The notes beneath the pieces are model-generated. The model made no database searches and had not been told where the DNA came from. It was given only the letters and a program-made list of their open reading frames with translations. The translations under genes and the position numbers were made by a program. A DNA stretch of 64,000 nucleotides. Origin: Leptolyngbyaceae cyanobacterium (GTDB taxonomy: Bacteria > Cyanobacteriota > Cyanobacteriia > Cyanobacteriales > Aerosakkonemataceae). Within the stretch, counting starts at the first letter, position 1. Each line of letters starts with the position of its first letter. The stretch is taken from the NCBI GenBank assembly GCA_036703985.1, contig DATNQN010000057.1, positions 186,001-250,000 of the forward strand, written 5' to 3'. This document shows positions 44,350 through 53,628 of this stretch, piece after piece.

Positions 44350-46188
44350 TTAGAAAGTGAAAGTCGTCCGCAACGTACCTACGTAGATCGCATCGTTGTT
44401 GTCGTTGTGTTCTGGGTTAAGAATCACAAAAGCACCAGGTGTAATCGAGATATTATTGTTGACTTGAATGCGATAGAACGCTTCTAGGTGGTAAGAAGTA
44501 TCATCATCTTCCCGATCGACAAAGTAGTTGTTATCGGTAGCTTTCGGCGGCTGACCTGCTACGAAACCAAGCAAGTTACCTTTTTTACCCAAATCTGGGA
44601 AACCGAGCGTTACGGCATAATTGATGATGGTTGCATCAGCGTCACCGTTTGATTCTTGGTACGCTCTGGTATAACCGCCCCAACCAGAAATCACGAAGTA
44701 ACGGCTCAACCGGAAGCTACCTTGTAAACCAAAATGATCGGCGGAAGTCGCTTCCCCTGCAAAAGGATTGTTTGCAAAAGTACTACCAGTACCGGAAGAA
44801 ACGCTGACAGCACCATCCTTGTATAAAGAGCGAACGTAGGTAAAGCCAAAGTCAACATTTTTACTCGGGCGGATCGCCAACTGAGCGAGAGCGGAATAAG
44901 CTCCATTAAATAATCCAAGACCTTCTGTAGGGTCATTACCCTGATCTCTCGGCACTTGGTAACCTAAAGTGATACCAAATGCTTTGCTAAAATTATGGTC
45001 TACGGTAATACCCGTACCTTCAGCAGTTTGTCGGTAAATGGGGTTAAAGCGACCGAATCTGGAAACCGAACCTTGGCCGGAAGACTCGAACAAGGGGTTA
45101 AAGGTATACATATTGTCGTTATACTCACCCCCGATCGCATCTATATAAACGTTGGTTTTAGAGCCTATAGGGAAACGATATTCTAGTCGATGGAGAGTAA
45201 CGTTGTTGTCATCATTTCCATCGAAAGATAAGCGGGTCATGTTAGTACCCGTGACCCCTCCACTGAACTGAGTAACATTTCTGGCTTGCAGACGGGTTCT
45301 CAAACGGTCTTTACCGGTAAAGCTACTATCTAAGTTGAGGCGTACCCGATCGGCGAAGATGACGTTATCTTGTAAATCTCCACCACCAGCCCTTTCATCG
45401 CCAAAGACACTAGCCAGCGCAAAAATCGCTTCTCCCCTTAACTTCGTCGTGGTAGAGAATTGCTGAGCTTCTAAGCGTGCGGTGCGTGCTTCTAGGGTAT
45501 CCACTCGTCCCCTGAGAGTAGCCAATTCGCTTCTAAACTCTTCTTGTAAGCGTCTGAGTTGTTCTAAGTCTTGTTCGGTGATTCCTCCGCCACCAGGAGT
45601 GGGACGGGAAGCCTCGATTAATTCTCTAATTCTGTCTAAGCAAGCATTTAACCCGGCTGCGAATTCATAGCGAGTCATCGCCCGGTTGCCCCGATAAGTG
45701 CGATCGGGATATCCTTCAATACAACCGTAGCGCTCCACCAAAGATTGCAGTGCTTGGAAAGCCCAATCTGTGGGTTGCACGTCCCGCAATTGAGAAACGG
45801 AAGTTACTTGTCCCAAACTGTCGGTTGACTCGGTACTTTGCTGGCTATACTGCTCGATGCGATCGAGAGTGGTGTTTGTTTGTTGTCCGACAGTCGTTGA
45901 TGCTTCGTCAGTGGCATCTGACAGTTGAGCCAACACCGAACTATTAGTTATATTGGGACTTAATTTATCAGATTCTAAACTAGCAACTGTAGTAACTGAA
46001 TTGAGGGCTTCTAAATCTGGCTGATTCGATGAAAGTCCTGCCGGAGATGAATCTGTTGCCGCAATTGTTGGCTCTTGAGCGATCGTTCTGGAGGCGTCCT
46101 CTGTTGCTACAGAGGCATGACTGACCAGAATAGTAGCACCTAGAATTGCTGGACTCAGCTTCAGGGCATTCCAAAGGGTTTTCGACAT
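44350..46188 (-). CDS. SLH-OprB family outer membrane porin (cyanobacterial iron-uptake-type porin)
   Basis: A 612-residue porin. A signal peptide covers about the first 28 residues (LSPAILGATILVSHASVA). An SLH domain lies at about residues 125-190 (VQPTDWAFQALQSLVERYG, GYPDRTY, MTRYEFAAGLNACLDRI), followed by a short coiled coil (EQLRRLQEEFRSELATLRG) and an OprB-type beta-barrel ending in aromatic TLRTTFTF. The SLH part anchors the trimer to peptidoglycan-linked polymers. Substrate is unclear; relatives are called iron-uptake or general porins. Confidence 0.9.
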   Translation of the reverse strand: MSKTLWNALKLSPAILGATILVSHASVATEDASRTIAQEPTIAATDSSPAGLSSNQPDLEALNSVTTVASLESDKLSPNITNSSVLAQLSDATDEASTTVGQQTNTTLDRIEQYSQQSTESTDSLGQVTSVSQLRDVQPTDWAFQALQSLVERYGCIEGYPDRTYRGNRAMTRYEFAAGLNACLDRIRELIEASRPTPGGGGITEQDLEQLRRLQEEFRSELATLRGRVDTLEARTARLEAQQFSTTTKLRGEAIFALASVFGDERAGGGDLQDNVIFADRVRLNLDSSFTGKDRLRTRLQARNVTQFSGGVTGTNMTRLSFDGNDDNNVTLHRLEYRFPIGSKTNVYIDAIGGEYNDNMYTFNPLFESSGQGSVSRFGRFNPIYRQTAEGTGITVDHNFSKAFGITLGYQVPRDQGNDPTEGLGLFNGAYSALAQLAIRPSKNVDFGFTYVRSLYKDGAVSVSSGTGSTFANNPFAGEATSADHFGLQGSFRLSRYFVISGWGGYTRAYQESNGDADATIINYAVTLGFPDLGKKGNLLGFVAGQPPKATDNNYFVDREDDDTSYHLEAFYRIQVNNNISITPGAFVILNPEHNDNNDAIYVGTLRTTFTF

Positions 46189-46574
46189 TTTTTTCTCCTC
46201 ACACCAAATTAGAGTATACGGGAAAACTTTTCGAGTGATGTAAATCGGTCGTAGAGTTTTCCGAATAACTTCTCACCTTATTTTATTGCCATAAACAACC
46301 GAATTTAGCAAGCTCTGTGTAAGTTAAGTTAGTGTCATAAGCTTGCTTTGCTCCTAATTTAGATATTTCTAAAGCATGAAGGAGCAAGCCAGAATGCAGA
46401 AAATTTATTCTATTTTTTCCCCATCAGGATAAGCGTAAAAATCAAATGGACAGCAAATTATGTCACTTTAGCACTTTTAATTTGGGCGGAAGTAAGTAAT
46501 TTTACATTTTAGATTTAATTTTTTTATGATTAATCAAATGATAATTTACCTATCCCGCTTGTCGATGATTTTGG
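46189..46574 (-). promoter_or_regulatory. 386-base gap between the Crp-family gene and the porin
   Basis: This AT-rich region presumably holds the porin promoter on the minus strand. I saw no gene, repeat or operator I could name. Confidence 0.4.
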
Positions 46575-47132
46575 TTACTTACAAAGTAACAGGAAACGCC
46601 CGTGACGGTTCAAAATACCTTCTTTCTCAAATTGGTTGAGCAGGCGAGTTACCGTGACTCGCGTCGTACAAATAGCTTCGGAAAGGGCTTGATGAGTAAA
46701 CGGTACTTCAATTAATATTCCCTCATTTACTTCCCGACCAAATTTACGAGCCAACCAGTTTAAAAGTTGCAACAAGCGCACGTTCACGGGTCGGTTATGA
46801 ACGATGCTCACTAATTCTTCGTTCATTTGAATTTGAGAAATCCAGACATCTGTCACTTGATGCCAAAGATGAGAAGGCAACAAACTTGCCTCGACGCTAG
46901 TTAAACATTCAATTTGGTAAGGATCGATGCGAGATAAAGGTTTGCCAACTAAATCTCCCGCGCCCCAAAATCCCAAGGTAATTGGTCTTCCCTCTTCACT
47001 CCAGGTAACGGTACGAACTACTCCCCGTTCGATTTTCCACAACACGTTGGAATCTAATGGCAGAGAATCGTTACAACTAAATGTTCTCTGAATTAAATTG
47101 GTAGAACTAGGAGGGGCAATTAAAGAAATCAT
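46575..47132 (-). CDS. Crp/Fnr-family transcription regulator
   Basis: A 185-residue protein. A cyclic-nucleotide-type beta-roll covers the first 80 residues (RGVVRTVTWSEEGRPITLGFWGAGDLVG), then a dimer helix, then a winged HTH at the C terminus with the recognition region SEAICTTRVTVTRLLNQFEKEG. The roll is short and lacks a full phosphate-binding cassette, so cAMP binding is doubtful. It sits between phoX and the porin on the same strand and may regulate either. Confidence 0.85.
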   Translation of the reverse strand: MISLIAPPSSTNLIQRTFSCNDSLPLDSNVLWKIERGVVRTVTWSEEGRPITLGFWGAGDLVGKPLSRIDPYQIECLTSVEASLLPSHLWHQVTDVWISQIQMNEELVSIVHNRPVNVRLLQLLNWLARKFGREVNEGILIEVPFTHQALSEAICTTRVTVTRLLNQFEKEGILNRHGRFLLLCK

Positions 47133-47222
47133 AGTATCTCCATTAAGTATAGGTAGCGATCGCCATTGCCAACAGTAAAGGGAAGAAGTTTTGGAGTGCG
47201 AACCGAACGCTGGAAAGCTCGG

Positions 47223-49379
47223 CTAAGTCATGGGAACGATCGATTTACCATCTAGCCTTCTAATGGCAACAACAGCCGGTTTAGGTGGGTCGTTTTTGCC
47301 TTTTCCCGGCCAATTAGAACCGATCGGGACAGTACGAATTTGCTTAAACTTTTCACCATCAGTAGTTTTCATTTCAAATTCGCGAAGTTCGCTGGCATCG
47401 TCGCGGCGAATTCCCGTCACTTCGCCTGGATGTTGTACTGATAAAAACAAGGTTCGGTAATCTTCGGTAAAGAATGGCCCGGTAGTTTCGCAGTCCATTG
47501 GCCCTATGCCAAATACATAGGCATTACCCGCATCAGCACCGGAAGTCGGTATATACCAAATCGAATTGTTGCCAAAGCAACCCCGCCTTAGTTTATCTGC
47601 TGGATCGTTGTGGACGCCTGAAGACAAATCGGTGACCATCCATAGATTGTTTTTGCCATCGATTAACAAGTTATCGGGATTGGCAAAACCAGCCCCTCCT
47701 TCCGCAGGTTCTCCTCCCATTGCTAACATTTGCCAACGAAATCTCAGGGCAGAGGGATCGTTGTTATCTTCGATCAAGTGCATAATCCAACCATATTCCC
47801 AAGGAGTTTCTCCTTTTGGCCCTTGGAAGATGCGTTGGTCTGGGCCACCATCGCCACCGGGCGAACCGGAAGTATAAGCAATGTAAAGCGACCCGTCTGG
47901 GGCAATTTCGGTATCTTCGGGGCGGGCGGTGGGAGTGGCACCTGCGGCGTTAGCGGCAAAGTGGGCATCGATGAGAATTGCACCTTGTTTTTCTGCCGGG
48001 TTGCCGGTGTAAAGGTCGCCTAGCGTTTTAAATTTTTGTTTAAAACTGTTGACTTCTCGATCGGTTTTAGCTGAAAAAATTCCTCCTTCTGGGCGTTTGG
48101 GAAGTTGAATCGCTTTTCCTTCGATTTGACTGGGAAGGATGGGATTGACTGGCGTGCTGGGTTGGAGGGGTATCCAGCGTCCGGTGCGATCGGAGTTGAA
48201 GATGGCAGCGTACAGCATTCCATCGGCTAGCAATCGCGAATTGGCTTTATCTTGGGGATTTTTAACGATCGCTTTGCTGACGAATTTATACAAATGTCCG
48301 CCCCGTCGATCGCATCCAGAATAAAATGCCAAAGGCTTGCCTGCTACAACTCTAATGCCTACAGCTTCGTGGCGGTAGCGCCCCAGCCAGGTGTGTTTGG
48401 TTCCGTAGTCTTTGGGATTTGCCGGGTCTACTTCTACGATCCAGCCATATTTGTTACCAGCTAATCCCAGTACGTTACCTTGCCCGGAAAGTTCTTCATC
48501 ACCGATCGCAAAAGCTAATTTTTCTGGCTCAAAAGCCGTACCGTCGGCATATACTGGTTCCGGCACTTGCACTTGAAAGTTTTCTTCCGCACTTAAAACA
48601 GTTCCCCAAGGAGTTGTACCGCCAGCACAGTTGGCAAAAGTACCAATAATGCGATCGCCTAACCGATCGATATAGCCTTGTCCTTCTTTTTTCCGAAATA
48701 CCAGCACGCTTGGGCCAGTTGCTTTTAAATAGCGCCCATCTTTTAAACCAGAAATACCAGTGATTCTGCGATCGGCTTGAGAATTTTTCCTCACCCACTT
48801 GCCATCGGGATTTCTCTGTATGGAAATAACTCCAATGCCCTGATCGAGCAAAGCTTCTTGGCAAATTTGTTGAATTTTTGCTTTGATTTCCTTTTCTTCT
48901 GGAGGTAAACCGTAAGCATTAATTCCCTTTTTTCCAGCCCGATTTACTGCGGCTTTTACTTCTGCCAAAGGTAAAGGTTTCTTTAAAACTTGCTGATAAG
49001 TTTGTAACCAAGTTAGGGGGCTAATATATTCAAAATTAATCGTTAAATAACCTTTATCTTTTCCAGTGGGAACAAAAGATAAATAATCATTGTTATACCC
49101 AAACCGAGAATCACCGATCGGATCTCCCCAAGCGCCGATGATGTCATAAGTAAAACCCTCTGGCAATACCAAATCATCAACTACTTCATAAGTGCTGTAA
49201 TTTTTCACTTGCTCGGCAGCACCCATCTCATTTATTTCCAGTGGCATTGGACTTTTCACTGGCTGAAAAATGAGTTTTTTCCCAACTAATCCGATCTTGT
49301 TGCCCAGAAAAGTAGTTACGGCTAACGCGCCTGCACCTAACCCTAGCAAAGTTAATAATTCTCTACGTTTTAGCTTCAT
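47223..49379 (-). CDS. phoX: PhoX-family alkaline phosphatase (DUF839)
   Basis: A 718-residue exported phosphatase of the PhoX type, which releases phosphate from organic esters and needs calcium and iron in characterised members. The N terminus MKLKRRELLTLLGLGAGAL is a Tat-type signal with the twin arginine. Segments such as SAEENFQVQVPEP, WIVEVDPANP, RHEAVGIRV, FYSGCDRRGGHLYKF and PDNLLIDGKNNLWM are family-like. It is preceded by a candidate Pho box and follows phoU in a region of phosphate-response genes. Confidence 0.9.
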   Translation of the reverse strand: MKLKRRELLTLLGLGAGALAVTTFLGNKIGLVGKKLIFQPVKSPMPLEINEMGAAEQVKNYSTYEVVDDLVLPEGFTYDIIGAWGDPIGDSRFGYNNDYLSFVPTGKDKGYLTINFEYISPLTWLQTYQQVLKKPLPLAEVKAAVNRAGKKGINAYGLPPEEKEIKAKIQQICQEALLDQGIGVISIQRNPDGKWVRKNSQADRRITGISGLKDGRYLKATGPSVLVFRKKEGQGYIDRLGDRIIGTFANCAGGTTPWGTVLSAEENFQVQVPEPVYADGTAFEPEKLAFAIGDEELSGQGNVLGLAGNKYGWIVEVDPANPKDYGTKHTWLGRYRHEAVGIRVVAGKPLAFYSGCDRRGGHLYKFVSKAIVKNPQDKANSRLLADGMLYAAIFNSDRTGRWIPLQPSTPVNPILPSQIEGKAIQLPKRPEGGIFSAKTDREVNSFKQKFKTLGDLYTGNPAEKQGAILIDAHFAANAAGATPTARPEDTEIAPDGSLYIAYTSGSPGGDGGPDQRIFQGPKGETPWEYGWIMHLIEDNNDPSALRFRWQMLAMGGEPAEGGAGFANPDNLLIDGKNNLWMVTDLSSGVHNDPADKLRRGCFGNNSIWYIPTSGADAGNAYVFGIGPMDCETTGPFFTEDYRTLFLSVQHPGEVTGIRRDDASELREFEMKTTDGEKFKQIRTVPIGSNWPGKGKNDPPKPAVVAIRRLDGKSIVPMT

Positions 49380-49464
49380 ATAAAGCTTTTAACTAAGTTG
49401 ACCAATTTAAGCTGGGAAAAAGTGGCAATTTCACACACAACTGTAATCTGACTAGTTTAGGTGT

Positions 49465-49494
49465 AGGTAAGATTTTGGTAATCTCTAGGTTAAG
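49465..49494 (-). promoter_or_regulatory. Candidate Pho box upstream of phoX
   Basis: On the minus strand three TTA(A)CC-containing octamers follow at 11-base spacing: CTTAACCT, GATTACCA and TCTTACCT. Cyanobacterial Pho boxes are arrays of such PyTTAAPyPy-like repeats bound by SphR. They lie about 90-115 bases before the phoX start. Confidence 0.55.
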
Positions 49495-49560
49495 CCAGCG
49501 AAAAAATATGGACGAGCTTAGTGTCCGTAGGCAGATTTTTAATTTTTTGATTTTAATTTT

Positions 49561-50298
49561 TTATCGGTTTCCCGTTACTATGTAAGCTACTCGTTGACCG
49601 ATGTTCGTAGCGTGATCTGCCATTCGTTCCAAATGACGGATCACTAATGCCAACAACAGAATTGGTTCAACTACTCCTTTAACGTCTCGCGCGCTGGCTA
49701 GGCGCTGATAAAGCGTTTCGTAAGCAGTGTCTACTACATCATCTTGCTGTTTCACTCGTTGTCCGCCTTCTGCATCCAGATCCGCTAAAGCGACTAAACT
49801 CATGGCCAGCATAGCTTGAGCTTGATGGGACATCACGGCTATTTCGGACAAGCAAGGATGGGGCGGATAAGGGAAAAGTTTAACCGCTATTTCGGCTAAA
49901 TCCTTCGCATAATCCCCTATTCGTTCTAAATCTCGCACTAACTGCATATAAGCGCTTAAAACGCGCATATCTTTAGCCACTGGAGCTTGCAATGTCATCA
50001 AAGTCGCGCTATCTAGCTCGATTTGGCGGTAAAATCGATCGACTTGCTTATCCAATAAAGGAATGGCTTCTGCTGCTGCGAGATTGCGATCGAACAAGGA
50101 TTGATGGCAAAGCCGAAACGACTGTTCGACCAAAGCACCCATCCGCAAAACATCACCCTCTAAGCGTCTCAAGCTTCGATCGAACTGCTGTCTTTCAGGA
50201 TGGTGGTTGAAACGAGAAGTGTTCACCCTAACATTAGGAAAAACCATAAAAGTGTATTTGAGGTTTGGCTCCGAACTCCGCTTAAGAGCAAAGTTCAT
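49561..50298 (-). CDS. phoU: Phosphate signalling complex protein PhoU
   Basis: A 245-residue all-helical protein of two PhoU repeats, with MGALVEQSFRLCHQSL in the first and HLERMADHATNIGQRVAYIV in the second. It has an N-terminal extension before FDRSLRRLEGDVLRMG. PhoU mediates between the phosphate transporter and the SphS kinase, restraining the response when phosphate is plentiful. It follows sphS by about 80 bases. No pst transporter genes are in the window. Confidence 0.95.
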   Translation of the reverse strand: MNFALKRSSEPNLKYTFMVFPNVRVNTSRFNHHPERQQFDRSLRRLEGDVLRMGALVEQSFRLCHQSLFDRNLAAAEAIPLLDKQVDRFYRQIELDSATLMTLQAPVAKDMRVLSAYMQLVRDLERIGDYAKDLAEIAVKLFPYPPHPCLSEIAVMSHQAQAMLAMSLVALADLDAEGGQRVKQQDDVVDTAYETLYQRLASARDVKGVVEPILLLALVIRHLERMADHATNIGQRVAYIVTGNR

Positions 50299-50380
50299 CG
50301 TTATCTTTAATACTTCGGTATGTAAAAAAAAAGTATTTTAAGTTACCAAAAAAAGAGATTTTTAATCCGCACCGAGCAAC

Positions 50381-51709
50381 TTAGTATTCAGCGCGGTTGT
50401 TAGGAGCGATCCCCTCTCCATAAGGTAATTCAATTTTCAACCAAGCGCCACCTGTTTGCGGATCGTTTTTTGCCTGGATCGAACCTCCATGAGCAACAAT
50501 AATTTGGCGGACAATTGCCAAACCTAATCCACTACCAGTGTTATTTACTGGGACATTTCTTTCTCGATCGGCAGAAAAAGTTGGCTGCCGAGTTCGGGAA
50601 ACATCTCCTCGATAGAGTCGCTCAAAAACATAAGGCAAATCGGATTCTGGAAATCCGGAGCCTGAATCGATAATATTAATTTCGACAAACTTAGGAGTAT
50701 CTTTCTGGGGAATGAGATTTACCTTTACCCGAATTACTCCAGAAGAAGGACTATATTTAATACTATTGTCAATTAAGTTAAGAAATACTCGGTATAAGCG
50801 AGACTCATCAGCTTCTATCCAAACTGAGTCCGGCCCATTGTAGGTGAGACTCAATTGCTTTGGTTCGCTTAATGGTTCTAAGCTATGCCAAACTGATAAA
50901 ATTAACGAGCGCAGTTCAAAAGTTTGGCGGCGTAGTTTACTGGAAGAATCGACTTCCAATTGGCTTAATTCCAGCCAATCTTGCACTAAATTAATTAACC
51001 TATTAATTTCCGGTAGCATTCGCTCGACCCATCGAGTCATCGGTGGTTGCAAGCGATCCTGTAAGGCTTCTGCTACTAAGCGAATCGAAGTTAGAGGAGT
51101 TCTCAGTTCGTGAGCTAAGTCAGAAACCCACCGATCTTGTGCTTGGGAAAGCTCGACAATAGCTTGGCGGTTTTCCAAAAATACGCCTACTTGTCCGTCA
51201 GGTAAAGGCCAAGTATAGGCTCCGATCGTCACAGATGTACTTTTGCCGATCGCTTCTGCATAAGGGTAAGTTGGGTGAAATACCCATTCTTGCTGAATCG
51301 GCTGTTGTTGGTGACGAGTTTGTTCGATTAATTGATCGAGTTCGTAAGACCTGACTAACTCTAGGAGCAAACGTACTTGTCCGGGTTCCCATCGATCGAT
51401 ATTCAACAGTTCCCGCGCCTGTTGGTTGCACCAAAGTAATTGGTTTTCTTCATCTACGATCAAAAAGCCGTATGGTGCAACCCGAAGTAACTCTTGCCAT
51501 GTTTCTAATTCAGTTTCCAGGTTTTCTACTTGCTGGTTAATGCGAGCAAAACCCCGCCGCAGACGAGAGATCGCTGGCAAAGCCGGTTGCGGGCCATTAT
51601 TTGGTAGCGATCGCAGCAATTGCCCCAGCTGCTCGTAAAACCAAGCCTGCCAACATAGCAAACAGCCAATTCCGATGGCAAGACCAAAAAAAAAGGCAAC
51701 GATGCTCAT
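50381..51709 (-). CDS. sphS: Phosphate sensor histidine kinase (SphS/PhoR-like)
   Basis: A 442-residue kinase with a short hydrophobic N terminus (about residues 3-20), a PAS domain (about 75-185, PYGFLIVDEENQLLWCNQQA), the phospho-acceptor His200 in SDLAHELRTPLTS, and an ATPase domain with NLIDNSIKYS, DSGSGFPESD and GSGLGLAIV. It autophosphorylates and passes the phosphate to SphR. The single N-terminal membrane segment and PAS domain match cyanobacterial SphS. It lies between sphR and phoU. Confidence 0.92.
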   Translation of the reverse strand: MSIVAFFFGLAIGIGCLLCWQAWFYEQLGQLLRSLPNNGPQPALPAISRLRRGFARINQQVENLETELETWQELLRVAPYGFLIVDEENQLLWCNQQARELLNIDRWEPGQVRLLLELVRSYELDQLIEQTRHQQQPIQQEWVFHPTYPYAEAIGKSTSVTIGAYTWPLPDGQVGVFLENRQAIVELSQAQDRWVSDLAHELRTPLTSIRLVAEALQDRLQPPMTRWVERMLPEINRLINLVQDWLELSQLEVDSSSKLRRQTFELRSLILSVWHSLEPLSEPKQLSLTYNGPDSVWIEADESRLYRVFLNLIDNSIKYSPSSGVIRVKVNLIPQKDTPKFVEINIIDSGSGFPESDLPYVFERLYRGDVSRTRQPTFSADRERNVPVNNTGSGLGLAIVRQIIVAHGGSIQAKNDPQTGGAWLKIELPYGEGIAPNNRAEY

Positions 51710-51721
51710 GCCAATTGCTAA

Positions 51722-51835
51722 TTACTTAATAGTTAATTGTCATTTGTCATTTGTTAATTGTGATTTGTCACTTGTCATTTGTTATTTCCTGTTGACAGAT
51801 GACTGATGACCGATGACTAATGACCAATGACCGAA
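51722..51835. repeat. Heptamer repeat hairpin between sphR and sphS
   Basis: GTCATTTGTCATTTGTTAATTG-like units (about 51738-51785) are followed by ATGACTGATGACCGATGAC units (about 51799-51832), complementary overall. The array sits inside the probable sphR-sphS operon. Confidence 0.75.
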
Positions 51836-51842
51836 TTAACGA

Positions 51843-52595
51843 TTAACCAAAACGATATCCAAAACCTCGAATAGTGACAATATACTCTGGATGACTGGGA
51901 TCGCGCTCTAATTTTTCCCGCAACCAGCGAATGTGAACGTCTACGGTTTTACTATCTCCCACAAAATCTGGCCCCCAAATATGATCGAGTAATTGTTCCC
52001 TAGACCATACTCGCCGAGGATAACTCATAAATAATTCAAGCAAGCGAAATTCTTTCGGTGCGAGGCTAACTTCTTCGCCCCGCAGAAGCACGCGACACTC
52101 CTGGGGATAAAGAGAGATTTCCTTAAACTGCAAAATAGGTGGTTGAGTAGCGGTACTTAAGCGTTGGCGGCGCAGTAAAGCTCGACAACGAGCCACAAAT
52201 TCCCGCATACTAAATGGTTTGGTCAGGTAATCATCCGCTCCTACCTCCAACCCTAAAACCCTGTCTGTTTCGCTTCCTTTGGCGGAGAGAATTAAAATCG
52301 GTACTGGGTTACCTTGACGACGCAGTAAACGACAAATATCCAGTCCGTTAACTTGGGGTAGCATTAAGTCTAATACCACTAAATCGAACAAAAATTCTGT
52401 TGGTTCGGTATAAGTACCCTGCAACAAAGTAATTGCCTTTTGCCCGTCTATGGCAGTAATTACTTCGTAATCCTGCTCTTCCAGAGCCATTACGATCATT
52501 TCTCGGATTAAGTCTTCATCCTCAACGACGAGAATGCGACTCTTCTGACCGATTCCTGCTCTAGAAGGAGTTTGATTTAACTCAAGGGAAAACAT
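51843..52595 (-). CDS. sphR: Phosphate response regulator (SphR/PhoB-like, OmpR family)
   Basis: A 250-residue regulator. The receiver domain (about 20-135) has ILVVEDED and the phospho-acceptor Asp76 in VVLDLMLP. The C-terminal OmpR-type winged helix ends in VDVHIRWLREKLERDPSHPE and TIRGFGYRFG. It activates Pho-regulon genes such as phoX. I chose the ATG at 52595; the longer frame begins with a TTG. It is the first gene of the sphR-sphS-phoU run. Confidence 0.9.
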   Translation of the reverse strand: MFSLELNQTPSRAGIGQKSRILVVEDEDLIREMIVMALEEQDYEVITAIDGQKAITLLQGTYTEPTEFLFDLVVLDLMLPQVNGLDICRLLRRQGNPVPILILSAKGSETDRVLGLEVGADDYLTKPFSMREFVARCRALLRRQRLSTATQPPILQFKEISLYPQECRVLLRGEEVSLAPKEFRLLELFMSYPRRVWSREQLLDHIWGPDFVGDSKTVDVHIRWLREKLERDPSHPEYIVTIRGFGYRFG

Positions 52596-52772
52596 GATTA
52601 AGAGAATTTTTAGGTATGTAATTCCATCCAAAAGATAACTCGATAGTGGCCTTAATTTACTTAAACTAAGGAAAAGTAAAGTTAAAATTTGCTACCGTGA
52701 ATACTTACCTGCTGATTAACGGTTGAAAATCTACCCCCATCAGGGTGAAGTTTGTCAGATTTTTAGATAATT

Positions 52773-53519
52773 ATGCTATTACATTTAAGTACTTGGCCGG
52801 AAGTAGAATCTTATTTGACGAGATCTAAAGGTATCATTTTACCGATCGGTTCGACGGAACAACACGGGCCAACTGGATTGATCGGAACCGATGCTATCTG
52901 CGCGGAAGCGATCGCGCGCGGTGTAGGAGATGAAGTAAATGCGATGGTTGGCCCTACAATCAATGTAGGAATGGCATTGCACCACACCGCTTTTCCCGGC
53001 ACGATCAGTTTGCGACCTACTACGATGATTCAAGTCGTGAAAGACTACGTTACTAGTTTGGCAAAAGCTGGATTCGCTAAATTTTTATTCATTAACGGTC
53101 ACGGCGGTAACGTTGCTACTCTAAAAGCCGCTTTTGCGGAAACTTACGCTCATTTGGCAGATTTAAATCTCAGTAATGCAGATTCGGTAAAGTGTCAAAC
53201 AGCTAATTGGTATATGTGCAGCAGCGTCTACCAATTAGCAAGAGAGTTGTATGGCAATCAAGAAGGAACTCACGCCACCCCTAGCGAAGTAGCTTTAACT
53301 CAATTTGTTTATCCGGAGGCAATTAAAAAAGCGCCTCTATCTGCGGAAGTATTTAGCGGACATCCCATTTACGGTGCTGCTGACTTTCGCCGCCATTATC
53401 CAGATGGACGCATGGGCTCTAACCCCGCTTTGGCTACCCCCGAACACGGAAAGCAATTCTACGAGTTGGCAGTCAAAGAATTGTGTAATAGTTACCTACA
53501 ATTTCTCAATTCAGATTGA
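52773..53519 (+). CDS. Creatininase-family amidohydrolase
   Basis: A 248-residue metal-dependent hydrolase. Metal ligands are in GSTEQHGPTGLIGTD (Glu29, His31, Asp40) and in INGHGGN near residue 110. Characterised members cleave creatinine or pterin/flavin-type amides, and no specific substrate can be read here. It is divergent from sphR. The length is normal. Confidence 0.9.
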   Translation: MLLHLSTWPEVESYLTRSKGIILPIGSTEQHGPTGLIGTDAICAEAIARGVGDEVNAMVGPTINVGMALHHTAFPGTISLRPTTMIQVVKDYVTSLAKAGFAKFLFINGHGGNVATLKAAFAETYAHLADLNLSNADSVKCQTANWYMCSSVYQLARELYGNQEGTHATPSEVALTQFVYPEAIKKAPLSAEVFSGHPIYGAADFRRHYPDGRMGSNPALATPEHGKQFYELAVKELCNSYLQFLNSD

Positions 53520-53628
53520 AAAATTACAAATCTTAAGTTATCAGAAACTTGGGTTTAAAACCCCGTGCTTCCAGTACGGCTTTATGCTTTTTGTGTTAGC
53601 ATAAGAATGTGGTTAATTGGTCGATGCC

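Noticed and set aside
47730-48023. Plus-strand frames opposite phoX
   Set aside because: They are shadows of the long phoX frame, with no ribosome-binding sites and no family features.
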